The position numbers and the translations under genes are program-made. 46,735 bases of DNA from Microvirga sp. (lineage in GTDB: Bacteria; Pseudomonadota; Alphaproteobacteria; Rhizobiales; Beijerinckiaceae), in contig NZ_JACXAB010000032.1 in assembly GCF_014699075.1 (NCBI RefSeq), positions 1-46,735 of the forward strand, in the 5' to 3' direction. Under the pieces are notes generated by a model. It saw only the letters and a program-made list of their open reading frames with translations. It had not been told where the DNA came from and did not search any database. Every line of letters starts with the position of its first letter. The stretch's first letter is position 1. Below are positions 20,055 to 28,172 of this stretch, in pieces.

Positions 20055-20678
20055 ATGAGTTCTTCTGCCAATTTCGACCATCTCGCCGCGCAGTTGCGGG
20101 CCTGCCGCATCTGCCGCGATGCGCCGCGCTACGGCACGGCCTTGCCGCACGAGCCGCGCCCGATCATCCAGGGCAGCGCCACCGCGCGCCTGTGCATCGC
20201 CAGTCAGGCCCCCGGCACCCGGGCGCATGCCAGCGGCATCCCATTCGCCGACCGTTCAGGAACCCGGCTGCGCGATTGGCTCGGCATGGACGAGGAGACG
20301 TTCTATGACGCCTCCAGGGTCGCCATCGTGCCGATGGGATCCTGCTTTCCGGGGCAGGATGCGAAGGGCGGCGATCTCGGGCCGCGCCGGGAATGCGCCG
20401 AGGCCTGGCGCCAGCCCCTGTTTCAGGCTCTGCCCAACCTCGATCTCGTTCTGCTGATCGGCCAATATGCCCAGGCCTGGCACCTCGGCGAGAACTTCAA
20501 AGACGGCCTCACCGAAACGGTGAGGCGCTGGCGCGGCATCCTCAGCCATCCGCAAAAGCCCCGGATCCTGCCCCTGCCGCATCCCTCTTGGCGCAACAAC
20601 GGCTGGCTCAAGAAGAATCTCTGGTTCGAGGCCGAATTGCTGCCGACGCTGCAGAGAGAAGTTCGTGAACTTCTTTGA
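20055..20678 (+). CDS. Uracil-DNA glycosylase superfamily protein with a Fe-S cysteine pattern
   Basis: Four cysteines, Cys17, Cys20, Cys97 and Cys114, have the spacing CxxC, about 76 residues, then C-x16-C, typical of 4Fe-4S UDG families such as family 4. The first active-site motif reads SQAPGTRAHASGIPF and the second LPHPSWRN. Both fit the fold, but the first departs from the usual GEAPG. It probably removes uracil or another damaged base, but activity is inferred. Length is 207 residues. The ribosome site is weak. A small palindrome (20657-20674) overlaps the end of the gene. Confidence 0.85.
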   Translation: MSSSANFDHLAAQLRACRICRDAPRYGTALPHEPRPIIQGSATARLCIASQAPGTRAHASGIPFADRSGTRLRDWLGMDEETFYDASRVAIVPMGSCFPGQDAKGGDLGPRRECAEAWRQPLFQALPNLDLVLLIGQYAQAWHLGENFKDGLTETVRRWRGILSHPQKPRILPLPHPSWRNNGWLKKNLWFEAELLPTLQREVRELL

Positions 20679-20812
20679 ATGAGCAGATAATAAATTTAAA
20701 GATAAAGCCTGTGATATACATCGGCATGGTAGGGAAGATTACTAGTATTCAGGACAATATTTGGAACGATCAGTCTTGCGAGGTGTTCACTTGATATAGA
20801 TCAGGTAATTCC

Positions 20813-21079
20813 ATGACATTCATTCCATATCACCAGAACGGCCATGTTTTTGCTGGGTCCCCAAGCGGCTCTACGGTTCGCGCCTATGAGTGCGTGCCCA
20901 GTGAGGATGAACTCAGCCAGATTGCATCGTCCATCGGGGCCTTTCGAGATGCGGAGATGTCCGGCCCGCTCGACTTTCCCTATGGGAATGACCCTGCAGA
21001 CCTCAACCTTGTTCCCTGGATGAACCTGCCACGAAGGGCGAAGCACCGGAACGAACAGCCTCGCCTCTTCAGCCACTGA
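20813..21079 (+). CDS. Small hypothetical protein
   Basis: This 88-residue open frame has no family I recognise. It is hydrophilic with no signal peptide. A middle part (DELSQIASSIGAFRDAEMSG) could form helices. It follows a distinctly AT-richer stretch (about 20,679-20,812) unlike its surroundings, which may hold its promoter or mark acquired DNA. No clear Shine-Dalgarno site is visible. An open frame covers almost the same bases on the other strand, so the coding call is uncertain. Confidence 0.45.
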   Translation: MTFIPYHQNGHVFAGSPSGSTVRAYECVPSEDELSQIASSIGAFRDAEMSGPLDFPYGNDPADLNLVPWMNLPRRAKHRNEQPRLFSH

Positions 21080-21119
21080 AAGCCTCGTCGCCTGCCGCCA
21101 TGTCCCGAAGGAGTTTACC

Positions 21120-21341
21120 TTGTCCGATTATCTTTATGCCTGTGGCCAGCACGTGACGTTCACGGGCAAGCGCCTCATGAGTCCCTCATGGACCGGAGAC
21201 TTCGTCGTCACCAAGTTGCTGCCGTCCGGCGGCGAAGAGCCCCGCTACGAGATCAGGAGAGCCGGCGAAACCCACAGCCGCGCAGCCCTGGAGAGCGACC
21301 TGACGGCCCGGTCCGAGACGCTTCAGTCATCCGTTTTCTAG
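21120..21341 (+). CDS. Conserved small hypothetical protein
   Basis: This 73-residue protein starts at TTG with a strong AAGGAG about six bases upstream. It resembles a group of small rhizobial and methylobacterial proteins with the pattern YxxGQxVxF, then a TGxFxVxKLLP strand, then YxIRxAxExHxRAxxESxL. These suggest a small beta-barrel, possibly SH3-like. The function is unknown. The gene may be co-transcribed with the preceding small gene, from which it is 40 bases distant. Confidence 0.7.
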   Translation: MSDYLYACGQHVTFTGKRLMSPSWTGDFVVTKLLPSGGEEPRYEIRRAGETHSRAALESDLTARSETLQSSVF

Positions 21342-21374
21342 ATCACTCCACAACCTGAACCGGGTTAAGCCCTG

Positions 21375-21407
21375 AAAGTGGTGTCCACTTTCGGGTGCGA
21401 TGCTCTA
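21375..21407. repeat. AAAGTG/CACTTT interspersed repeat, copy 1
   Basis: AAAGTG, five bases, then CACTTTCGGGTGCGATGCTC plus TA. The copy at 29796-29829 matches it closely outside the loop. It lies just upstream of the PaaG-like gene's ribosome site and explains an apparent upstream extension of that frame. Confidence 0.8.
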
Positions 21408-21440
21408 TGTTCGAGCCCGACGATAAGGAGCCCGGACAGC

Positions 21441-22232
21441 ATGAGCCCGACGACCCTGCGCTGCACCGTCGACGGAACCGTCGCGACGATCACCCTCGCG
21501 CGACCCGACAAGATGAACGCGTTCAACGCTACCATGCACGCCGAGCTGCGCGACGCGCTCGATCAATGCGAGCGGGACGAGACCGTGCGCGTGGTGGTAC
21601 TGACCGGGGAGGGGCGAGCCTTCTCGTCGGGTCAAGACCTGACGGTCGATCTCACGCGCGACGCCGAGGGACGCCTCGACCTCGGACCGGCCCTGGAGCG
21701 GGACTACAACCCGCTGATCCTCAGGCTTTCAAACTATCCGAAGCCCGTCATCGCGGCTCTCAACGGCCCGGCCGTCGGGGCTTCCATGAACATCGCGCTC
21801 GCCTGCGACATCGTCGTGGCGGCCCGCTCCGCGTACCTGCAGGAGGCCTTCGCCAAGATCGGCCTGATCCCCGATGCCGGCGGCACCTGGATCCTGCCGC
21901 GGCTGATCGGTCCCAAGCTCGCGCTCGCCCTCATGCTCAGCGCCGAATCCGTTCCCGCCGAGGAGGCGCAGCGCATGGGCCTCGTCTACAAGGTATTCGA
22001 GGATTCCTCCTTCGCGGTCGATGTGGCGGCTTTCGCATCCAAGCTCGCAGCCGGTCCGGGGCTCTCCTACCAACTGACCAAGCAGGCGGTGGCGCAGAGC
22101 CTCTCGAACGATCTGGAGGCCCAACTCAAGCTCGAGGCGAAGCTGCAGGCCGAGGCGGGGTCGAGCGACGACTTCATGGAGGGTGTCGCGGCCTTCCGTG
22201 AGAAGCGCGCCCCGCGTTTCCAGGGACGCTGA
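21441..22232 (+). CDS. paaG: Enoyl-CoA hydratase/isomerase family protein, PaaG-like
   Basis: This 263-residue crotonase-fold enzyme is closest in features to PaaG, the isomerase that converts ring-1,2-epoxyphenylacetyl-CoA to the oxepin. It shares GRAFSSGQDL (oxyanion hole), the DLGPALERDYNPLILRL segment, and GLIPDAGGTW with the Asp that PaaG uses in place of the hydratase Glu. The ATG at 21441 has AAGGAG at good spacing; an upstream start at 21378 lies in a repeat. No other paa genes are in the window, so it may serve a different acyl-CoA. Confidence 0.8.
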   Translation: MSPTTLRCTVDGTVATITLARPDKMNAFNATMHAELRDALDQCERDETVRVVVLTGEGRAFSSGQDLTVDLTRDAEGRLDLGPALERDYNPLILRLSNYPKPVIAALNGPAVGASMNIALACDIVVAARSAYLQEAFAKIGLIPDAGGTWILPRLIGPKLALALMLSAESVPAEEAQRMGLVYKVFEDSSFAVDVAAFASKLAAGPGLSYQLTKQAVAQSLSNDLEAQLKLEAKLQAEAGSSDDFMEGVAAFREKRAPRFQGR

Positions 22233-22242
22233 GGGAACAGCC

Positions 22243-22449
22243 ATGCGCCCCACCTACTGGATTCTCGGCCTCGCCACGTTGAGCATCGTGATCGGCCTGT
22301 TCATATCGCGGGATCCCGAGCGCGCCGAGCGGCTCTCGCAGATGTACCGCGACGCGGCCCTCACCGGCGAGGCCCGGCAGATGGCGATCATGGGCCTTGC
22401 GGTCGCGATCGGCGCCTTCGTGGTTTATCTCACCATGACGCGACGGTGA
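22243..22449 (+). CDS. Small two-helix membrane protein
   Basis: The 68 residues form two hydrophobic segments (about 5-22 and 47-64) joined by a charged loop (SRDPERAERLSQMYRDA). I do not recognise the family. It follows the PaaG-like gene by 10 bases with a GAGGGA ribosome site, so it is probably co-transcribed. I start at ATG 22243 because the upstream extension overlaps the preceding coding region. A large palindromic repeat follows. Confidence 0.65.
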   Translation: MRPTYWILGLATLSIVIGLFISRDPERAERLSQMYRDAALTGEARQMAIMGLAVAIGAFVVYLTMTRR

Positions 22450-22485
22450 GTTTGCACTTCCTTCCCCTTTAAATTTTTCCTCTGG

Positions 22486-22591
22486 CCTCATCCTGAGGAG
22501 GATTGCGTGAGCAATCCGTCTCGAAGGAGCTTCCAGAGTGCACTGGAGCCTCCTTCGAGACGCAGCCTGGTGGCTGCTCCTCAGGATGAGG
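22486..22591. repeat. Four-way-junction palindromic repeat (CCTCATCCTGAGGA family), complete copy
   Basis: A 14-bp outer stem pairs 22486-22499 with 22578-22591. Arm 1 is GGATTGC/GCAATCC (22500-22517). The central stem GTCTCGAAGGAG (22518-22529) pairs with CTCCTTCGAGAC (22550-22561) and is extended by TCCAG/CTGGA. Arm 2 is GCAGCC/GGCTGC (22562-22577). The whole folds as a cloverleaf or cruciform. A half copy lies at 46615-46654. Confidence 0.92.
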
Positions 22592-22705
22592 ATAGGAGGT
22601 TAGACGTAAACTGATCGTCCCGGTTTGTTCACGGTGCATTCAACTGGCTTGGCCTTATTCTCCTCCCATGATCCCGCAGAAGTGGGTCGAAGAGGGGCTT
22701 GAACC

Positions 22706-25147
22706 GTGTTTTCCCTGAAACGTGCCGTCGTTTTTGCCGCTGTTGCCTTGGCGGCCGCCATCGGTCAGGCCTCCGGCGCCTATGCCCAGGATCGTCTCGC
22801 CCTCGTGGTTGGGCAGGGCGCTTATGAGGGACGTAACCTTGCCACCGCCGCGAACGATGCAGGCCTGATCGCCCAGACCCTCACCAGCGCCGGATTCGAG
22901 GTCGTCCAGGGTCGCGATCTCAACACCAACGACCTGCGCAGCCTCGTGCGGGACTTCCTCGACAAGGTCGAGGGGCTGGAGCCTGGCTCCACGGTCATGG
23001 TCTATCTTGCCGGGCACGCAGTCCAGCTCGAAGGCGACAATTATCTGCTGCCGGTCGACGCCCGCATCCAGCGTGACGCGGACATCGCCATCGACGGCTT
23101 CCGCCTCTCCGACCTCGTCCGCTCCCTGGAGCAGAGCCCGGCCCGGACGAGGGTGGTGGTGGCCGACATGGCGCGGGACTACGCGCTCGGCTCCACGGGC
23201 GAGCCCATCGCCAAGGGGCTGGCCCTGATCGAGCCTCCCTCAGGCTTCCTGATGGCCTTCTCCTCGGCGCCCAACATCGTCGCCACGGATGGAGCCGGTC
23301 CTTATGGCCCCTATGCCACGGCCCTGGCCGAGATGATCCGCCAGCCGGGCCTACCCCTGGACGGGGTATTCGCCCGCACACGCCTGCGGGTGCACGAGAC
23401 CACGAACGGCCTGCAGATCCCCTGGCATTCCGCCAACCTCGGCGATTCCTCCTTCGTGTTCTTCGAGCAGGCTGAGGCCACTGCCGCGCCGCTGGTGCGC
23501 GAGGTGCGCCGCATCGAGGAGGTGCCCGCCGAGGAGGCCTATGCCATCGCGGTCGAGCGCGACACGATCCAGGATTATCAGGCCTTCCTGCGCCGCTACC
23601 CCGATCATCGCCTCTCCCGCCGCGTAACGGCGCTGCTCTCCGCCCGCCGCGAGGCTGCCATCTGGCGCCGGACCGTCACGCGCAACACGCGCGAGGCCTA
23701 TTGGACCTATCTTCGTGCTTACCCCAACGGCCCGCACGCGCCGGATTGCCGGCGCAGGCTTGCCCGCCTGTCCGCGCCCTATGCTCCGCCGGCCGTCTTC
23801 GAGGAGGTGATCTACGAGGATCTGCCTCCGCCCCTTCCGGGACTGGAGCGGATCGAGGTCGTCGAGGTGGTGACCATCATCCGCGAGGTGCCCGCGCCGC
23901 GCCTGCCGGCCTATCTCCTGCCGAGATGGGACGAGGACGACGAGGACTTCATCACCATCATCCGCGAGCCGCCGCCGCCGCCGATCATGGCCGGCATCCT
24001 GCCGATCCCGTCTGCGTTCCCCGTGCCTTACCGGGCGCGTCCGCCCCGCTACTTCTACCAGCCGATCGCTCCGAGAACCCCAAGGGGGCCGGTCGCCATT
24101 CCCGTGCGGGCTCCGTACATTTTCGATCGCCTCGATGAGCCTCTCCCAGGGCCGCGCCGCAACCTGCGCGATGAACGGCCCCGCGTGCCGCGGCAGCCCG
24201 GTCTTGCTGCGCCCCTCGAGCCGATCCCGGTTTCGGTCAGTCCGAGAGCCCCGCGCGAGGGCAGGGATGTTCGTCCCGGCGAGCCGCCGCGCATGCGGCC
24301 GGACCGCATTCCCTCGCGTCGCATTCCGCTGATCGGCGACGGGCAGGAGCGTCCGCGCCCGATCAGGCCGGATGCCGACGAGGCCGCGGGGCGCCTCGAC
24401 AGGCAGAGGGATCAGCGCCCCAACAGGCGTGATCGCGACTGGGAAGACATCCGGCCCGAGGCTCCTGTCCGCGGCGCCGCGCGCCCGCGGCTCGATGCGG
24501 ATGAGATCCTGCCGCGCCAGCCGCGGCCGGACCGGCCGCGGATCGAGATCGAGCGCGAGCGCCCGGATCGGGACAGGGCTGCCCGTGAGCCCGAGCGCCG
24601 GGACCCGCGCAACCGGCCCGAGAGGGCCGCACCGGAGAGGATCGAGCGGGCGCCCATGGTCGGGCTGCCTCAGATCGAGGAGTGCCGCCCCCGTCGTGAC
24701 GAAGATGAAGCGGCGCCCCGTCGGCGCTTTGAGCGGCCAGCATCCCTGGAGAGGCCGGACCGGGAGGAGAGGCCTGCCCGCGCGCAACGGCCTGCTCTGC
24801 GCGATGAACCGCGCCCGGATCGCCCGTTCCGTGACGTCGCGCCTCGGGACATCGAGCGGGCTGAACGGCGTGCCCGCCCGCTCTTCGAGGAGCGTCCCGC
24901 ACCCCGCCGGGTCGAGCGACCGGAAGCACCCGCCTTCCAGCCGAGGCCGATGCCCCGCATGGAGGCTCCCATGCGAGCGGAGCGGGCTGTCCGCGAGCCG
25001 CCGAGAGGCTTCGACCAGCCCCGTCCGGGACGGGACATGGACAGGCCGTCCCGTGACCGGCCCTCCTTCGAGGCGCCACGGCGCCAAGGAGGCGACAATC
25101 GGGCCCAACGCTGCCTGCCTGGACGACCCTGTCCGCAGGAGCGCTGA
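22706..25147 (+). CDS. Secreted caspase-family pseudoenzyme with Arg/Pro-rich tail
   Basis: The 813-residue protein begins with a signal peptide (about 1-28, ending AYA-QD). A caspase/peptidase C14 domain covers about 30-255. The catalytic His is kept (His104 in YLAGHAVQ), but where a DACR-type motif should provide the Cys the sequence has VVADMARD, with Met155. It should therefore lack protease activity. Two short repeats of the type DYQAFLRRYP and AYWTYLRAYP follow (about 285-350). From about 440 to the end the protein is rich in Arg, Pro, Glu and Asp and probably disordered. The start is GTG. Its role is unknown; a scaffold or envelope-stress function is only a guess. Translation of the other frames is open because of the base composition. 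Confidence 0.85.
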   Translation: MFSLKRAVVFAAVALAAAIGQASGAYAQDRLALVVGQGAYEGRNLATAANDAGLIAQTLTSAGFEVVQGRDLNTNDLRSLVRDFLDKVEGLEPGSTVMVYLAGHAVQLEGDNYLLPVDARIQRDADIAIDGFRLSDLVRSLEQSPARTRVVVADMARDYALGSTGEPIAKGLALIEPPSGFLMAFSSAPNIVATDGAGPYGPYATALAEMIRQPGLPLDGVFARTRLRVHETTNGLQIPWHSANLGDSSFVFFEQAEATAAPLVREVRRIEEVPAEEAYAIAVERDTIQDYQAFLRRYPDHRLSRRVTALLSARREAAIWRRTVTRNTREAYWTYLRAYPNGPHAPDCRRRLARLSAPYAPPAVFEEVIYEDLPPPLPGLERIEVVEVVTIIREVPAPRLPAYLLPRWDEDDEDFITIIREPPPPPIMAGILPIPSAFPVPYRARPPRYFYQPIAPRTPRGPVAIPVRAPYIFDRLDEPLPGPRRNLRDERPRVPRQPGLAAPLEPIPVSVSPRAPREGRDVRPGEPPRMRPDRIPSRRIPLIGDGQERPRPIRPDADEAAGRLDRQRDQRPNRRDRDWEDIRPEAPVRGAARPRLDADEILPRQPRPDRPRIEIERERPDRDRAAREPERRDPRNRPERAAPERIERAPMVGLPQIEECRPRRDEDEAAPRRRFERPASLERPDREERPARAQRPALRDEPRPDRPFRDVAPRDIERAERRARPLFEERPAPRRVERPEAPAFQPRPMPRMEAPMRAERAVREPPRGFDQPRPGRDMDRPSRDRPSFEAPRRQGGDNRAQRCLPGRPCPQER

Positions 25148-25156
25148 CCCAAGACA

Positions 25157-25192
25157 GCAAAACGCCGGACCTTTGGGGCTCCGGCGTTTTGC
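25157..25192 (+). terminator. Rho-independent terminator, bidirectional
   Basis: GCAAAACGCCGGA (25157-25169) pairs with TCCGGCGTTTTGC (25180-25192) around a 10-base loop. It lies between the convergent caspase-like gene and the minus-strand dehydrogenase. Confidence 0.9.
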
Positions 25193-25216
25193 TTTGATGG
25201 GCAATCAGTCGGCTGC

Positions 25217-26083
25217 TTACTTATCGAGCCGGGCGATCAGGCTCGACGTGTCCCAGCGATTGCCGCCCATCTTCTGGACCTCCGCGTAGAACTGGTCGAC
25301 GATAGCCGTGACCGGCAAGCTGGCGCCGTTCTTGCGCGCCTCGCCTAGCACGATGAACAGGTCCTTGCGCATCCAATCGACGGCGAAGCCGAAGTCGAAC
25401 TTGCCTTGGTTCATGGTCTTGCCGCGGTTCTCCATCTGCCAGGAGCCGGCGGCGCCCTTCGAGATCACCTCCAGCACCGCCTCGATGTCGAGGCCGGCCT
25501 TCTTGCCGAAATGGATGCCCTCGGCCAAACCCTGCACGAGGCCCGCGATGCAGATCTGATTGATCATCTTGGTGAGCTGGCCGGAGCCGGTGGGGCCCAG
25601 CAACCGGCAGGCGCGGGCAAAGCTCATGATCACCGGCTCGGCCGTCCCGTAAGGCTCCGCGTCGCCGCCGCACATCACGGTGAGAACGCCGTTCTCCGCG
25701 CCGGCCTGTCCGCCCGAGACCGGAGCGTCGATGAAGGCGAAGCCCTTCTCCTGGGCGGCGGCGTAGAGCTCGCGCGCCACCTCGGTCGAGGCGGTGGTGT
25801 GATCGACGAAGATGGTGCCCCGGCCCATGCCGTGGAAGGCGCCGTCGGCCCCGAGCGTCACCTGGCGCAGGTCGTCGTCGTTGCCCACGCAAGCGAAGAC
25901 GATCTCCTGGCCCTCGGCCGCCTCGCGGGGAGTCTTGGCGGCGCGCCCGCCGTTCTCGGACACCCACTTGTCCGCCTTTGCGCTCGTGCGGTTGTAGACC
26001 GTCACCTCATGACCCTTGTCCTTGAGGTGACGCGCCATGGGATAGCCCATCACGCCAAGTCCGAGGAATGCAACCTTCGCCAT
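25217..26083 (-). CDS. NAD(P)-dependent oxidoreductase, 3-hydroxyisobutyrate dehydrogenase family
   Basis: The beta-hydroxyacid dehydrogenase layout is clear: the Rossmann motif GLGVMGYPMARHL near the N-terminus, the NRT segment after strand 2 that favours NADP(H), the substrate motif DAPVSGGQAGAENG near 120, and the catalytic Lys in GSGQLTKMINQ near 170. Length from ATG 26083 is 288 residues; the open frame extends 18 codons upstream but GGAG lies just before 26083. Substrate could be 3-hydroxyisobutyrate, tartronate semialdehyde or succinic semialdehyde. It follows a solute-binding-protein gene by 60 bases. Confidence 0.9.
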   Translation of the reverse strand: MAKVAFLGLGVMGYPMARHLKDKGHEVTVYNRTSAKADKWVSENGGRAAKTPREAAEGQEIVFACVGNDDDLRQVTLGADGAFHGMGRGTIFVDHTTASTEVARELYAAAQEKGFAFIDAPVSGGQAGAENGVLTVMCGGDAEPYGTAEPVIMSFARACRLLGPTGSGQLTKMINQICIAGLVQGLAEGIHFGKKAGLDIEAVLEVISKGAAGSWQMENRGKTMNQGKFDFGFAVDWMRKDLFIVLGEARKNGASLPVTAIVDQFYAEVQKMGGNRWDTSSLIARLDK

Positions 26084-26143
26084 CGTCCGCTCCCTAAAAT
26101 CCTTCTCGGTTCTAGGAAGTGAGGGCGCTTGGGTCAAACGGCA

Positions 26144-26944
26144 CTACTTGATGTCGAAGGAAAAATATTTGGCCCGGATCCCGTCATAGGTGCCGTTGGC
26201 CTGCACCTCGGCGATGGCGCGGTTGAACCGCTCGCGCAAAGCCTCGTCCTCCTTGCGCAGGCCGATGCCGTAGGATTGGTGCCGGTAAGCCGGCTCCTTG
26301 GGGGTATCGCCGAGGACGTGACAGCAGCTCCCCTCGCGGGATTCGAGAAAGCGGGTGAGCAGGCGCTTATCGCCGAAGACCGCGTCGAGACGCCCGACCA
26401 GGAGGTCGAGATTGGCCTCGTCGGCCTTCGCATACACCTCGATATGCGAGTCCTTGTAGAACTCTCTCAGATAGGTCTCATGGTCGCTGCGGTCCGTGGT
26501 GCCGATGGTCCTGCCGGCAAGGGCCACAGGCGAAACCTCGCCGGGCGCCGTCTCCTTCGATCCGATGAAGATGGCCGGGACGCGATAATAGGGATCGGAG
26601 AAGGCGATGCGCTTCCTGCGCCGCTCCGTGATCTCCACCGACGACATGATGGCATCGTAGTCCCGGTCCAGCAGGCCGCGCACGAGGCCGTCCCACTCGC
26701 GTTGGACGAGTTCGCATTGGGCCTTCATGACCTGGCACAGGCTCTTGAGCAGATCAACCTCGAAGCCCTGCAGCTCGTTGTTGGGATCGATGAAGTTGAA
26801 GGGCGGGTAGGCGCCCTCGATGGCGACGCGGATCACCGGCTGCGGTGCGGGCGCTTGTGCCTGCGACAGGCAGGGACCCATGCCCAGCCCGAGCAGCAGC
26901 CCGGCAGCAATCGCCAGTCTTCGTCCAAACCCCAATGCGCTCAC
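26144..26944 (-). CDS. Periplasmic polar amino-acid-type solute-binding protein
   Basis: A signal peptide (about 1-30, ending SQAQA) is followed by a type 3 bacterial solute-binding domain of about 235 residues. Familiar segments are EGAYPPFNFID, GFEVDLLKSLC, the DAIMSSVEITERR hinge strand, FSDPYY and the late GIGLRKEDEALRE and NGTYDGI blocks of the Lys/Arg/Orn- and His-binding proteins. No ABC permease or ATPase gene adjoins it, so it either works with a transporter encoded elsewhere or has a sensory role. It probably shares a transcript with the downstream dehydrogenase. Confidence 0.9.
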   Translation of the reverse strand: MSALGFGRRLAIAAGLLLGLGMGPCLSQAQAPAPQPVIRVAIEGAYPPFNFIDPNNELQGFEVDLLKSLCQVMKAQCELVQREWDGLVRGLLDRDYDAIMSSVEITERRRKRIAFSDPYYRVPAIFIGSKETAPGEVSPVALAGRTIGTTDRSDHETYLREFYKDSHIEVYAKADEANLDLLVGRLDAVFGDKRLLTRFLESREGSCCHVLGDTPKEPAYRHQSYGIGLRKEDEALRERFNRAIAEVQANGTYDGIRAKYFSFDIK

Positions 26945-27045
26945 GGCAGCCCAGCCCAGATGATCCGGCTCGATATCACTTGAAAATACTGAACAGTCAA
27001 ATGACAGGCTGTCTCAGTACTTAACGGCGGCAGTAGAAAAGCAGC

Positions 27046-28104
27046 CTAACCGCCCGTCACGCTCATGTGGCGGCTGAGCGCCGGGCGGGAGTGGCGCCGG
27101 TCGATGATGAAGTCGTGCCCCTTGGGCTTGCGGGCGATCGCATCGACGATGGCGCGGTCGAGGAGTTCGTTGCTCTCGGAGGCGCGCACCGGCGCCCGGA
27201 GGTCGGCCGCATCCTCCTGGCCGAGGCACATAAAGAGCTGGCCGGTGCAGGTCACCCGCACCCGGTTGCAGCTCTCGCAGAAATTGTGCGTCATCGGCGT
27301 GATGAAGCCGAGCCGCCCGCCGGTTTCCTTCACCCGCACATACCGGGCCGGACCGCCGGTGCGGTCGTCCAGGTCCTGCAGGGTGTAGCGGGCTGCGAGG
27401 CGGGCGCGGATCATGGAGAGGGGGAGAAACTGGTCGATGCGCTGCCCGTCGATCTCGCCCAGCGGCATCACCTCGATGAGGGTCAGGTCCATGCCGCGGC
27501 CGTGGGCCCATTCGAGCAGGGCTTCTAGCTCGTCCTCGTTGACGCCTTTGAGCGCGACGGCGTTGATCTTGACCTTCAAGCCCGCTCCTTGAGCGGCATC
27601 GAGCCCGTGCATCACCTTGGCGAGATCGCCCCAGCGGGTGATGGCGCGGAACTTGTCCGGGTCGAGAGTGTCGAGGGAGACGTTGATGCGCCTGACCCCG
27701 CAGGCGGCGAGATCCTTCGCGTGCCGGGCGAGCTGCGAGCCGTTGGTGGTGACCGTCAGCTCGTCGAGAGCGCCTGAATCCAGATGCCGTGAGAGGGAGC
27801 CGAACAGGGTCATGATGTCCCGGCGCACCAGGGGCTCGCCGCCGGTGATCCGCAGCTTGCGCACGCCCTTGGCCACGAAGGCCGAGCAGATGCGGTCGAG
27901 CTCCTCCAGGGTCAGCAGGTCGCGCTTGGGCAGGAAGGCCATGTCCTCGGACATGCAGTAGACGCAGCGGAAGTCGCAGCGATCCGTTACCGAGACGCGC
28001 AGATACGTGATGGCCCGCCCGAAGGGGTCCATCAGGGAATGACCGCTCTCGGAAGTCTCAAGCTGAGCCGGAATGGCTCTCATGGTGGAAACGCTCTCGC
28101 TCAC
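27046..28104 (-). CDS. moaA: GTP 3',8-cyclase (molybdenum cofactor synthesis)
   Basis: MoaA is a radical-SAM enzyme that with MoaC turns GTP into cyclic pyranopterin monophosphate. The SAM cluster motif is Cys43-x3-Cys47-x2-Cys50, and GGEPLVR follows. The C-terminal cluster is in NFCESCNRVRVTCTGQ, and the protein ends with the functionally important Gly-Gly. At 352 residues it is slightly longer than the E. coli enzyme. The start at 28104 is GTG; ATG 28083 and ATG 28032 are alternatives, the last leaving the conserved DPFGR start. The product supports Moco enzymes such as XdhB. Confidence 0.96.
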   Translation of the reverse strand: MSESVSTMRAIPAQLETSESGHSLMDPFGRAITYLRVSVTDRCDFRCVYCMSEDMAFLPKRDLLTLEELDRICSAFVAKGVRKLRITGGEPLVRRDIMTLFGSLSRHLDSGALDELTVTTNGSQLARHAKDLAACGVRRINVSLDTLDPDKFRAITRWGDLAKVMHGLDAAQGAGLKVKINAVALKGVNEDELEALLEWAHGRGMDLTLIEVMPLGEIDGQRIDQFLPLSMIRARLAARYTLQDLDDRTGGPARYVRVKETGGRLGFITPMTHNFCESCNRVRVTCTGQLFMCLGQEDAADLRAPVRASESNELLDRAIVDAIARKPKGHDFIIDRRHSRPALSRHMSVTGG

Positions 28105-28172
28105 AGGAATCTTGCTTCAATCCGCATCATCAAGCACGTAGCGTCAATTGCAACCGGGAAAAGGGTGAGATC

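Noticed and set aside
20801..21076. A 91-codon minus-strand frame overlapping the small gene at 20813
   Set aside because: Neither strand has strong evidence. The plus-strand frame is in line with the next gene, so only that one is listed, at low confidence.
23351..25204. A 617-codon open frame opposite the pseudo-caspase tail
   Set aside because: The Arg/Pro/Glu codon bias of the sense gene keeps other frames open. No motif or ribosome site supports it.
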